Shown here piece by piece: positions 21,001 through 32,591 of a stretch of DNA of 64,000 nucleotides. Made by a program: the position numbers and the translations under genes. The notes below the pieces were generated by a model. That model was given only the letters and a program-made list of their open reading frames with translations, was not told where the DNA came from and ran no database searches. Source of the stretch: Hofstenia miamia (lineage: Eukaryota > Xenacoelomorpha > Acoela > Hofsteniidae); contig CABFPE010000034.1 in NCBI GenBank assembly GCA_900660155.1, positions 2,281,186 through 2,345,185 on the forward strand, in the 5' to 3' direction. The first letter of the stretch is position 1. Every line of letters begins with the position of its first letter.

Positions 21001-22757
21001 GTATCCAGTGGTGTTTTCAGATTTTAATTTCTTTATTTTTTACAAAAATTCTTGGTTGTTTGGGATGAAAATACACATTATGTGGAAAGAAAGCGTACCC
21101 CTGCAGGAAAATAATGTGCATATATATATGATTATAAGTCTCTTGAAATCGAGAGATTCGTTATTGCCAAGACTTTTCCGTTCTGCAAAAATTTAATTTC
21201 CATAACTACTTAAAAAGGAAGAAAATCAAGAAAATTTCCCATACTGAAGGCAAATAAAGATTATATTTTTCGAATGCAACGTTAATAAATAAAGTATTTT
21301 CGTGACATTGACTAGAATTTTCATTTTAATTGTTTTCGGACAACTGTTTTTCGTCAAATTTTCCCTTGTTATTTAAGTTTTGAAAATTTTTTAATTTTAA
21401 TCGAGTTAGAACAAATGTAAACACATTTGGGTATTACATATTGTTTGAATGGGTAAAGGTACTTATAAAAAATCCTTGTATAGATATTTACAAATATTTC
21501 TTCCAGTTTTGTTGAAATTCAAAGAAATTTGCAAATTGCTTAAAAAATCTTAAATTATTCTTGACTTAAACAATAAAGCTAATAAAACCACCATTAAAAT
21601 TGACGCTTGGAGAGTAAGAAATTAAGAGAAATATAGAAAGTAGGAAAATAGAATAATAAAGCTGTCCATTAACATTACTCATGGATTGTCCATTGTTTTA
21701 GACAAGTAGTCTTAAAATGCATGTTCTTTAATAAAAAATTACTACTTAAATATTTTTATACAGGAGTTATAATATATATGCAGTCTTACACAGTGGCGTA
21801 CGTAAGGAGGTACATGGTTGTGATGTGCATATCAGGGTATATTTTGAAAATTTTCCACTTTTGGTCCTTCAAATTGATCACTACTGAGAAGTCCCTCCCC
21901 CTAAAAAATCCTGAGTACGACTCTGGTCTTGCTGAAAAGTGCAAAATTTTAATAACCGAACTTCACATGAATCTGATTTGTATGCTAAACCATTACAACA
22001 CTTTTCTAGAAACTGTATAAAACTCATTAAAGTGATGAGACTACTTCAAACATTGACAAACGATTGACAAATACATGCCAAAAGGTTTAAATCGATATGC
22101 TATTGGAAGGAAAAAACTCCATTCTATTTTAATTGAGCCAGTTTTCCACTGCCATTTATTTGTACCTCTAAATGACGTCTACATTTACATTCATAGCTAA
22201 GAATTGTTAAATGAAAACTACATAATGATAGTTTTTATAATGTAATTATATACTATAAATGAGTAACAGATGACTATGCGATTATATAGTATTCATTTAA
22301 TTCTATCAACAGAGTTTCAAATGTAGCAAACTATAGAACGGTAAATTTAAAAATAACAAAACTGTCACAAATTCTTTGTCTGACTGATTAGCTATTTAAA
22401 TGAACTAAATAACGAAAGCAAGACAATTTCAGTGCTAATGTACAAATGTCTATAAATCAACAAAACAAAATATAAACTTTCAGGTGTAAAGTTTTAATTT
22501 ACTTCAAAATAAATTAAATTTGTTCTAATCAACCAGCCATAATGTTGAATAATAGAGTTGAAATAAAACAGTCCGCTGATTAAAGTTAATAATATATTCA
22601 AAAATGATAAATAGTAATTAGTTTGTATATCAAGATCAAGAAGATTAAGAACATGAAATTAAGTTGAAGAAACTGAAATGCTGAAATAACAAAAAGTAAT
22701 GTAAATAATAAACATTTTCAGTGAAAATTAAGTAACTCTGAAATAAGTGAGTCATAC
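18077..22757 (-). other. Host gene intron(s), about 4.7 kb
   Basis: AT-rich and without long frames. It must hide at least one small coding exon, of length 2 modulo 3, to reconcile the flanking phases. It contains a 135-bp inverted-repeat element (21791-21925). A 64-codon plus-strand frame at 18145-18339 shows no family motifs. Confidence 0.5.
21791..21925. mobile_element. Small hAT-like MITE
   Basis: The left end CAGTGGCGTACG and the right end CGTACGACTCTG-like (CAGAGTCGTACTC when reversed) form imperfect inverted repeats around a 135-bp unit with a C-rich internal stretch. Flanks GTCTTACA and GTCTTGCT share their first five bases, compatible with a decayed 8-bp target duplication. Such CAGTGGCG-ended elements are common non-autonomous DNA transposons in animals. 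Confidence 0.5.
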
Positions 22758-22923
22758 CTTGAGTCCCGTAGTTAGCAGATGGGAAAAAGCAAATCTTTGT
22801 GTTGATTAAAGTATAAATAGTTTTCACGAGATTGTTGAGATTAGCCACAGAGAGAAACTTCAAGATTTTGTTGACATCAAGTACAAGGTCAGTGTAATCA
22901 TAGAAGGGATTGCGATGCAAAGC
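22758..22923 (-). CDS. Host gene exon (55 codons)
   Basis: The acceptor CCCATTTTTAG lies at 22934-22924 and the donor ACTCAAG|GTATGA at 22758/22757. It encodes ALHRNPFYDYTDLVLDVNKI, LKFLSVANLNNLVKTIYTLI and NTKICFFPSANYGTQ. It begins in phase 0, matching the exon at 22964 across a 40-bp intron, and ends in phase 1. The 91-codon open frame that runs past the donor is read-through into the intron. Confidence 0.82.
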
Positions 22924-22963
22924 CTAAAAATGGGTTATTATCCGACAAAAGATGGAAACTTAC

Positions 22964-23114
22964 CTCCAATAGCTGAGTTAAATGTTGATGATGATAAATA
23001 CCACAGTAAAGCACTGACTCCATCCACTTAGTTTCTGGCTCTAGATATGGATGATAATTTAGGAAAATAATAACCTTAGTAAATGTCATTTTAGATTCTA
23101 CTTTGATAGAATTG
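22964..23114 (-). CDS. Host gene exon (50 codons)
   Basis: Acceptor CAATTTAG before 23114 and strong donor TTGGAG|GTAAGT at 22964/22963. The protein is NSIKVESKMTFTKVIIFLNY, HPYLEPETKWMESVLYCGIY and HHQHLTQLLE. One leading base completes a codon begun in the previous exon. The following intron is only 40 bp. The methionine in this frame is internal and not a start. Confidence 0.82.
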
Positions 23115-23581
23115 CTAAATTGATTTTGGAATTACATGTATAGAAAATAGATAGTATGATTTTTATTTTCTAAAATGAGGAGTAGTAACTGCTGCAAAAG
23201 GGTGAAGAAAAAATTCGCTTAAATTTGAATTGCAAATGTACTTCGCCCCATCCCAGTTGATACAAAGTAGATTAAACACATCGCTACGGGTAACGATTAA
23301 TATTCAAAACTTCAAAGAATCAAAGTTGTTGGCAACTGGACTAAAGGCGCCCTGCATGCTTAGAGTGTCATATGACTTTTGAAACAACAATTTAGTTTCA
23401 ACTAGCATTGTTGCAAATTTACAACATTTTATTGCTGAACTGGATACCAATTAGAATTAAACATAGAAGATGAGATAAGAATTTAAACGTAGTTAAGTTA
23501 TTAACATTCGAAAGTCAGTGAAATAATTTGAGCGCAGTTTTGAAAAATGAAGTACCGGAATGCCTTCCTCTATGTTTTCTA

Positions 23582-23762
23582 AGGCCGCGAGCACACATCA
23601 GAGAGATGTTGCGCGGAAATCGATTTTATTGCTATTGGAAGCGAGTCCAGATGTGTGCGCGGTATTGGGAAATTTTCTGTAACATCGATAATGATGATGC
23701 AGATAACTTTTTCTTGAGATATAACATTAGAGCTGCAACATCTCCTTGATGTGTGCGGGGCC
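23582..23762. mobile_element. MITE with about 28-bp inverted ends
   Basis: The left end GGCCGCGAGCACACATCAG and AGAGATGTTG is mirrored at the right by CAACATCTCCTTGATGTGTG and CGGGGCC. A related third piece (TTGTTGCGCGGGATTTTCC, then AATGTGTGGAC) lies at 23817-23845, so the unit may extend to there. The high GC content contrasts with the surrounding intron. No transposase is present. Confidence 0.6.
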
Positions 23763-26700
23763 TTTCAGGGGAAATTGATTCAGCTGGACAATTTCAAGAG
23801 AAATGGTAATTATCTTGTTGCGCGGGATTTTCCTAATGTGTGGACTTGGTCTAAGTGACTATATTAAACAAATTCACTGTCGTTTATTAATGTGGCCATG
23901 TAACTGTACTTCAAAATGAATGGTAAAAAAATTTTTCACTTCAAAACTTTGGATAGAGGGTTCATTGTGCCATTACTAAGTTTCAACAACTTTATACTCG
24001 GGACAATGCATACGTAAACTATATTTCATTTATCATAATTTGAATTTTATAGAATGAAGAAATCTTTGAGCATAGCTTACCAAACTTTAGAGTATTAAAA
24101 TAGTTATTTATATAAATACACATATTTTTTGACAAGAAAAATAGGAAAAAGTGTTTAGCGAAATGAAACTTGAAACTACTCTAAAGTTAACAGTGAATGT
24201 GAGGGTGAGCAAGCAAATAATCGAAGTGGGAATTTCTATTAATTACTTTAAGCGGCACTGAATTAGCTTCAAATATACATAAACTGAGTGATTAGTTAAT
24301 TGTAAACGATAAAGATGTTACTATCAGAGAGAAATGCACTTTTTTAGGTTTTTAGTTTTTCCCGTGTGAAATTATTAGAATCAATAAAATTGAGTCCAAA
24401 ACTGGAAAGTCTTAACACAGAATGACTTAAGTAAAAAATCTGAACTTGAAGAGGTCTAGAGAAATATTATAGCAAATGGGTTGATATCGCATTAAACTAC
24501 AAGGGAGTAGAAAAGCAGAGGATAAGAAACGCTTTGAATTTCCTCTTCCGCAAGGTGACGATCAAATGAGTAATAGCATGTATTACATCACTCAATCACT
24601 CAAGCTTTATCGCAGATACACAGTACAGACATGGTCAAGCTACATTTCTGTAAACAATACTCAATGCAGAACTTATGAAAAACGCCTCCACTGCCAGTTG
24701 GCTTCATGCAGCTGTAAAATTCTTTACTAATTTTCATGAACTGATGAAAGACTACAATCAGGATCTTTTGAATTCATATATTTGTTTACGCTTCAAATTA
24801 GTTTTTAAAAATCAATTTATCTGTAGGTTGTCTACATTTGTATGTCTGTCCAGGAAATACGTGAAAAATCTGACAAATAAATGTAACAAATAATTTTCTA
24901 TTCCACAATATTATTGTAAGATTAAAAGTTTAAGCAAGAAGCTTCATTAAATATAAGGAAATGATCAATTTTTTTATTACAGCAATCGTAATTTTCTATT
25001 TATGTGCTAGACAATAAAATTTGTAGAGCCATTAAAACAAAAAGGCGGAGATTGTGTTATAGAAGTGGACAAAATCCTTTAATTGTTAAAAAACATGGAA
25101 ACATCCTAAGACGCTTAAAATTAATGAATACAGCAGATGTAATGCTTGAAAAGACAGGAAGCATTAAAGTTTTATACAAAAACTATTGATCAAGTCAATT
25201 TACCAATTTAGTTGAAAATGCACTGTATTGAGATAATTTTAAAATACAACCCGTTCAAAAAATTTTGGAAATGATTCATAAATAAAAAGTATAGATTTTG
25301 GAAAGGAGTTGTGACGAGAGGGTATTCTCCATTAAAATAATTGTTCATTATGTAAACATATAAAAACAAGTATGGATTTGAAATATTCCAATTCATAAAA
25401 TGGATAAACGAGAGTTTTTGTGCTGTTAATGGATTGCCTTAGGTTTGAATAGAAAATGATAATTTAAATTTATATACAGCAATATAATAAAACAAGATTC
25501 CTAAACTACTAGAGAAGAGAATATGCAATGTTTAAAAAATTAACGTCCTTGAAATATTTTAGTGGCTAAGTGGGAATCTGTTCACATTTTAAAATAATAT
25601 GGAAAGTCTTATAGACATCAATATACGTTTGAATTTAAAATAGATTTTGGAGAAAGAAACATTTTAAATAAAAGAGGGGAAAGGAAACAGTATATTTTAC
25701 AAATTTAGAATAATAAAGAAAATTTATAGAAATTGTGCTGCAAACTTTTAAGATAAACCTTCATTATTTCTACATTCCAAATTACAAATTTCGAATACGC
25801 AAAAAAAACGAACTACACTAGTTAACATGCTTCATCTCTATAATCAACGAATCATGTAATTGCCTATGATGTGTATATTTAGCCAATAATGTAAAGATGT
25901 ATTTCATTTTAGAATATGAATGCATCAATGATTATCAGTAAGGTGGTAGACTTTGATTTTATGGGTTCCTAATCCAATTTCAGTATCAACAAAACTTTAA
26001 CAAAGAAAAACAAGGAAAGAAACGAGGTACCATTCCGTAAAATAAAGCATGAAATTTTTTCGGCAGGTTTTGTTTTCACAAATTCTTTCAGATGAGAACC
26101 TCTTGACTTGAACAGCTTACGTTTTGCACATGTTTTTGTTTCCGATGGAATATCCAAATAAGGAATAGCAGAGATGCATTCGGTTCACAAAATATGAAAT
26201 AAAAATACTATTTTAGTAATTTTATATGAAGCAATTTAAAATATCATCAATTTAAAATATCTTTCTAAAAAGATTACATTTCCAATTCCATAATCGGGAA
26301 ATAGAATGGAGTGGAAACATTTAAAAATATAACCTGCTTAATATTTACGAATTACAGAATAAGACCCTGAGAATGTTCGAAATCAAATTCGAATCCGAAT
26401 CTATGTTGCACTTAAAATTGTTTTGGGATTCGAATTCGCAAAATTCGAATTTTGATACGGAGCAAGATTTAGACATTTCTGGTGGGGTAGGAACCGAAAT
26501 TTTTAAAACAAAAATAATTTCGCAGCTAAAGCTTTGTTGAGGCGCGTAAATCACATTTCTCAATTCCACTCTTCTATTAGAATATACTACTAGGGTTTTT
26601 CATGTTTCGAAGTCCTTTCTTTAACAAAAATTATTAACAACAGATGTTTTTGCAGTAGAAATGATTATATTCTCAGTTCGAATTCGGAATCAATTGCCTG

Positions 26701-27127
26701 AATATTTTGAATTCGACTTTGACCCTATTACAGAAACAAACGAAAGTAAACATAAAAAATTCAGAAACGATTGAAACGCACACATGACAATTGTGTAATT
26801 CAATGTTTATGTAATAAGGGAACTGACTCTTTTGTGATAAGCCCATTGTGTACGATTATTTTCTTCATTTGTTTATTAATGAAATGTGACATTGTGTGTC
26901 AGTAGACCCGGAAGCTTTAAGAGAAAAAACGACATGGACAAAAGTTTAATATGTGGACAAATCCTTGAACACGATTGCAACTCTGCAGCATAGCACTAGC
27001 ATCTAAGTTGACAGTACCAACTTCAAACATTGACATTCGAACAGTTTAACTTTAAAAAATGCTAACAATCGATTATGACTATTTTATAAAAGTTTTTCAA
27101 AATTGTTTCGACTTTTTGGATCACTTA

Positions 27128-28335
27128 CGCGGTAAGATTACAGCTGCATTCGGTATACCGCAGAGATGAAAGCGCTACCCTCAATTAGCGACCATGACCG
27201 GTTCGGTTCCGGTAACCGGTGACCGATGTTGACCGGTCCGGTACCTAAACTACCCTCATTTGGGTACCGAGTTTGACCAGTCCTCACATTATAAAGTAAC
27301 GCTTTTGACAGCTTTAGCTGGTTTCGCCGTATTTATAGGTTCAACTCTTTTTCATCGGTTGTGACTGGCATTGCTGTTACGGTCGGTTTGTTTTGCATTA
27401 CATAATGCATTTGTACATTTGAAAGAATGTATACTGAAAGCATACGCGTTTAAGTTATCGGATATTAACCCTAAATATCTCATTATTCGTTTAGAGAAAC
27501 AAATCAAAAAATTGAGACAAGTCACTATGTTTTTGATGTTGCAAATTTTAATAATGGGTTTTGTTTGAAAATTGGTAAACCTACGTAAATGATTACTCAT
27601 GATAGCTATTAATAACTAATGGCGAGCTATGATTATTTCCAAACATCGATGGTGATGATCTGAATCAAAATTTTGAACCTAATTAATAACCAGAGATTAA
27701 AGCCTGTGGTGATCCGGAAATCAAAATAATGCCGGCAAGGCAAAAATTCCGCCACCCGTAGTTAATTAAGCGTGCCGTTTACTGAAAATATTATCTAATA
27801 ATGAATTATGGGATCTTATTGATTTGTGCCTTTAAAGGCACAGTGGGCAATGGGCATGTTTACCAACACTTTCTAGACGTTTTAAATCATTACTATTACG
27901 ATTCATTTTCAACATATATAGCGGAAAAGGTAAATGGGGAGTTACAATTAAATATGGCGTTATTGTTTAGATCCTTAGAGATCATACTTACAGAATTTAT
28001 AACAACTGAATCGACATTCAATGTTCAATGACACTATAAATCGTGCACTTGTTTTGATTAGAAAAGACGACTTTCCCGCGTTAGTGAATTGTGCATGTGA
28101 TGTACTAACTTTTTCGCACAACCGTACAGTGTACATAAGTGAAGTTATTGTAAATTACTGTGTATTTTCAATATTTTAGTGAATATAATTATGGTAATTG
28201 TCAAGTGCCATCATGACTAGAAAGATATCTCAAACTGACTGGTTTTGCACGGTGAAGTGAAATTAAGGGTAACTAGATCAGGGCCGGTGATCAGCACCGA
28301 CCGGCTTTCCTTTTTGGTATACCGCCCCCGAAACG
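27128..28335. repeat. ACCGGT-rich block, possible decayed DNA transposon
   Basis: A cluster of ACCGGT/GGTACC motifs at 27195-27265 and a GACCGGCTTTCC/GGCCGGTGATC cluster at 28278-28312 bracket about 1 kb. Near both outer sides lies GCATTCGGTATACCGC (27151) or TTTTTGGTATACCGCC (28312), a shared GGTATACC core. The interior has a short frame (27801-28031) without motifs. The structure resembles the ends of a hAT-type element, but no target duplication was found. Confidence 0.35.
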
Positions 28336-29598
28336 AATTGGAAAGACTAATAACTACAAACTACTAGGCATTCGTATATATTATGATAAAGGTAATTGTT
28401 AGAATACTTAACAAATAAAAAATGCATGTCAAGTAAACTGATTTTTACACAGCGATTATACCTTACGAAGTACTGCGGTAAAACGATTTTGAAGAGCGAT
28501 ACGGAATAGAAACATATGCTTAAAAATGTAGGAATTAAAAAATATGGAGATTATAAAAGTTACAACACTGAACTATAGATAAATAAGAACACCAATTCAC
28601 AGTAAACTATAGAAGCATTCTTTAGTTTCTGTTAATTTCCTAAGGCAAGACTATTAAAAGAAGCGTGCTGCTGTGCAGGATTGAATAAATGTTTCTGTTT
28701 ACGTGTTTTATTTACGCAAATCAAGTCTGATTTATGTTGGATAAAAACTATAAATAGACGAGAGTGGAAATTCAAGATTTTAAGCCTATTGCAATATTAA
28801 AGGAATAGTAACATTCTGAGGTGGTATCTTGGCTTTACAATGATTTAATTTAGCTGAACGCATTGGTCGTCACCAAAATCGATTTGCTAATTCAATTGCA
28901 TTGGATTTGTTATTGTTTTTGGAATAATTTTTATTTGACTTCGCTTTGTCTAAATACAAAGCCTTTTTCTTCTAGTTTGGCTAACTAGACTATTTCATTG
29001 AACGGCGCAACAAATCAATAAATGATGGGAAAATATTTTCAGTTGATTTACCATACATGGATAATTAATGCAATCAAGAGTAGCGAATGCCCACGGTTTC
29101 GAAATCTGATCTCATTTGCATCAAATTTTGACAACCTCAGATCATATTTAACATATATAAGCTTACATACATATATATATATAGTTAGCTATGTACGCTT
29201 AACAAATAACACTTCGCTATGTACACTTCAAAAAATGTATATATGCCGCTATGTACCAGCAAGATTTTTTGTTGTTAAAAAATGTAATAGTAATATAGTA
29301 ATCACGGCCGCAGTTGTGGTAATGGATGTACAGACTACTATTTGAAATACTGTTTTAGAACAAATATAAATTATATTGAAAATGGCAGCCTAAGTATAGC
29401 TCTAATTTCTCAACAATATAGTAAATAAAACTTAAAGTGTATTGCACAAACATAGTTGGAATTTTAATAAATGTAGCGAATCACAACCACCCAATGTCAC
29501 ACACACATTTTTTTTCTGCAGAAGTCTACTTATTTTTTTTCATATGTCGCTATGCACGCTTTTTGAGCATTTTGTACGTAGATAACGAGATATTATAG

Positions 29599-29605
<7 letters not shown>

Positions 29606-29634
<29 letters not shown>

Positions 29635-29749
29635 NNNNNNNNNNNNNNNNNNNNNNNNNNNNNNNNNNNNNNNNNNNNNNNNNNNNNNNNNNNNNNNNNN
29701 NNNNNNNNNNNNNNNNNNNNNNNNNNNNNNNNNNNNNNNNNNNNNNNNN

Positions 29750-29778
<29 letters not shown>
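29606..29778. repeat. (TA)n microsatellite spanning a 115-N gap
   Basis: Alternating TA on both sides of N bases 29635-29749. The gap is clearly caused by this simple repeat. Any open frame through it is meaningless. Confidence 0.95.
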
Positions 29779-29780
<2 letters not shown>

Positions 29781-30119
29781 CAAGCTTGGATTTAGAAGCA
29801 CATGTTAGTTTGTCCCTTTAGATGTTCATATTCAACCTTAAACTGTCTGTCTTTTAGAAAAGACAACTACTGAATTTCCAAATTTTCAAGCAATTTTCTC
29901 AAAGCCTATTATGAAATTTCGAAATCCTCAGATATGAACACATCTATTAGTGAATCTGCACGAACGCAATGCTGAAAATGTGTACTAAAGTTTATTGCGG
30001 TGGCTACTTGAAAACGACTCACGATTTTACATTGAACATTATAATTTTTTAAAAAAGTTTTGAATTCTCACCATTCATAATGTCGAGCTAATCAAAAGGT
30101 CGAAAGTCCATTGGAGCAA

Positions 30120-30152
30120 CAACTAACCTTAACTAACCTTAACTAACCTAAA
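30120..30152. repeat. Short tandem TTAACTAACC
   Basis: About three copies of a TTAACTAACC unit. It resembles no standard telomere repeat (not CCCTAA) and is too short to mean more than a local tandem. Confidence 0.6.
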
Positions 30153-32362
30153 CTTTTTAAGATAAAAGAATAAATTTGACGAATGTTTTTCTAACTTGAA
30201 TACTATTTGGTTAAAATGTGTGAATAATATCAATATTCTGGCATCCATTTTAGACGAATAATAACTTTAAAAGTTTTTGGCACATGTTAAATCACATTTT
30301 TGTATAAACGAATTATTGCATTTTTCGGAAGTGTTGTTTCAGCGAATCGGTTCCCATTGTGATGACAGGCCTGAAATGAATAAAAACTAACTAAACTGTA
30401 TGAACTTTGAAGGACAAGATTCAATCAGTTGCATAGGATTACATCCTCTCAGACTCATTGCCATTAGGAAGTGACAAAATCAACTACATTTATGTTATGT
30501 GGTCGAAAATCAGTTTTAGTGCGAAACCTCATTAAAATTAATTTTGTTATAAACACCAAACATTCAAAATGATGAAAGTATACAAGGACAAAAATGAAAG
30601 GAACACTTGCAATTCGACTTTGAAAGAAGAAAGACATCTCCTTTTTTAACGCGGAAATTTTCAAAGTCGATATTTGAATCTGATTAAGAATTATGAAGCT
30701 ATAAGAAAAATAGAGAACAATGATTCAAAAACACCTAGGAACATGGATTAAAATTGTAAAAATTTTATAAAATAGATTTTTTAATCTATACATAGATTAT
30801 TGCAAGAAGTAGTAACAATTAAAGATTTGCAAGCAAAGTGATAAAAAACTGAGATTTTGAATTTATTTTATAACATTGTCTACTTCAGGCTTGCACAAAT
30901 CTCTAAAATGTATAGTTTGTTATAAGAAGTGCTAATAAAACGAAGATTCAAAATGTGATCTATAAGGTATATTTCTAACTTGAGGATTTTAATAAAAGAT
31001 TAAATCAATTCCAACGTACAACTTTAGATACCAATGATAGACGAATGCAAGTGAGTCATTCAGACAAATTACACTTAAATGGGAGATTACTGATAACTAA
31101 GCCATCGTAAGAACTAACTAAGCAAATGGTATTGTAAAGTAGAAATTGATTACTATATCTGGGGCTACCGTAATATATTATATCTAAACCCAATTTCATT
31201 TTTAAAGAACTAGCAAAGCGAATATACACCAAATCTAGATTTTTATGGTCAACAATTGTTGCAATCTATTGTAAGAGGGCCAAATTTTAGGTCATCAATT
31301 TTAAATATTTGCAATAAGAAAACTTGGAACATTTCCAAGATATGGTACTTTGGAAAAAATAGGGAATTTCCTAAGATTGCAGTTAGATAAGAAAAAAACA
31401 AAGGCATCTATCAAGAGTGCAGCTACAGAAAAAACTAATTAGCACTCACAATATTGTCATAAAAACTATCTATTTGCAAATTTTGTCAAAAAATTGCATA
31501 TTAATAGATATGTGCATTCGCATTTATGGTGTATGTAATTCCTTGTAGTACAATAATCATGATCACTATAAAATGTAAACTTTCTCATTTATGCTCAATG
31601 TTTCAGATCGAACTAAATTAAAAGATTATAAAAATTCCTCAGTAACAGATTTATACTTTTTATAACTAGAACTGTACATATACGCATAAATGTTTCTTAT
31701 ATGCACATCTTAAAAAGTTAAAATTTTGAAAAAAATTACTATAGCTTCCGTACTTAAAAAATTTTATGGCGTGGCAAGTAGAGGTTAAATTGTGCGAATA
31801 AAAAACGTGGACCAAGCTGGCTTAAAACTGGGGGCCGAACCGGCGGGTCCGAGACCTAATGTTGAGGACGGACTGTGGTCTAAAACTTTTTATTGTAGCC
31901 TTGTAAATGATAAGGAAACACGTACATTCTTTCTTTGATTTTTAGTAATTAAGAAAACGACTAACTATTAAATGTACTTACCATTACCATGAAAATGAAA
32001 CATACATATTTTCGAAAACTAAATCAATTTATTGAACCGATCTCTAAATAGCACAAGTTCAAAAATCACATGCAATTGAATTCGCAATAAAAGATTAGAA
32101 CCTAGCGCAAAAACCTGAATTATAATTTTGATTTTGACGAAAATAATTTGTTAGGCATAAAACAATTTTTTTCTGATGCTTAAATTTTGCCAAAATTATA
32201 TTACTTGAGTCTTTCGTATTTTAAAATAAATAACCAGAAATTAAAAAGTAAGGCAACACACGGCATATCAGCCTTCCGATAAAAATAATAAATCTATATT
32301 GAAATAAAAGTTGAAAAGAAATATCCTCTACGCTTAAGCTTTCCAATGACGTCACAGGTAAC

Positions 32363-32417
32363 TGGAAATAGCTAATTAGCTCCGTCATACGCTCTTTTGC
32401 TGATTTGAGCACAAAAT
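32363..32417 (-). CDS. Host gene exon (about 18 codons, 3' end uncertain)
   Basis: The acceptor GGAACTCAG lies before 32417, with two leading bases that complete a GAT codon with the previous exon. It reads DFVLKSAKERMTELISYF. I place the donor at GTTACC (32362) because that leaves two bases and fits the one-base start of the exon at 23114. GTGACG at 32355 or GTAGAG near 32334 are alternatives that would need another exon. Confidence 0.6.
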
Positions 32418-32524
32418 CTGAGTTCCGTGATAACATTTAAAATAGGTAAATTTAGTTTACTATTGGAAAAAGGAGTTGTAACTTCATTAAAATTATAATG
32501 AGCGCGATATGAGAGACGAATTAC

Positions 32525-32591
32525 CTGGGAGGAGAATGAGTTGATTCAATTTATTGACGTTCACCATGTCGATCAACTGCTGCGATACCGT
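32525..32591 (-). CDS. Host gene exon (67 bp)
   Basis: Excellent splice sites: acceptor TTGTTCTTTTAG ending at 32592 and donor CTCCCAG|GTAATT at 32525/32524. It encodes TVSQQLIDMVNVNKLNQLIL and LP plus one base. It enters in phase 0 (matching the exon ending at 34253) and leaves in phase 1 (matching the exon at 32417 across a 107-bp intron). It was found from its splice sites, since it is too short to stand out as an ORF. Confidence 0.75.

Larger units (their letters stand above)
23115..32362 (-). other. Host gene intron, about 9.2 kb
   Basis: AT-rich non-coding DNA. It holds a 181-bp inverted-repeat element (23582-23762), an ACCGGT-rich block (27128-28335), a TA microsatellite with a gap (29606-29778), and a GGTTAGTTAA-type short tandem at 30120-30150. 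Scattered frames of 60-107 codons show no motifs. A possible donor within the frame near 26110 has no matching acceptor. Confidence 0.5.

Noticed and set aside
22645-22757. Extension of the exon frame past 22758
   Set aside because: A good donor (CAAG|GTATGA) ends the exon. The downstream residues are hydrophobic, AT-rich intron read-through.
25969-26157. 62-codon minus-strand frame with a GTAAGC donor-like site, considered as a host exon
   Set aside because: No acceptor in a compatible phase was found, and the surrounding exons already splice together in phase without it.
29550-29801. 83-codon frame with Tyr-Ile repeats
   Set aside because: It is a translation of the (TA)n microsatellite and its N gap.
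30120-30152. Possible interstitial telomere repeat
   Set aside because: The unit TTAACTAACC is not a known animal telomere repeat and there are only about three copies.
31795-31880. GC-rich stretch GGGGGCCGAACCGGCGGGTCC considered as a tRNA or element end
   Set aside because: No cloverleaf or promoter boxes fit, and no inverted partner end was found nearby.
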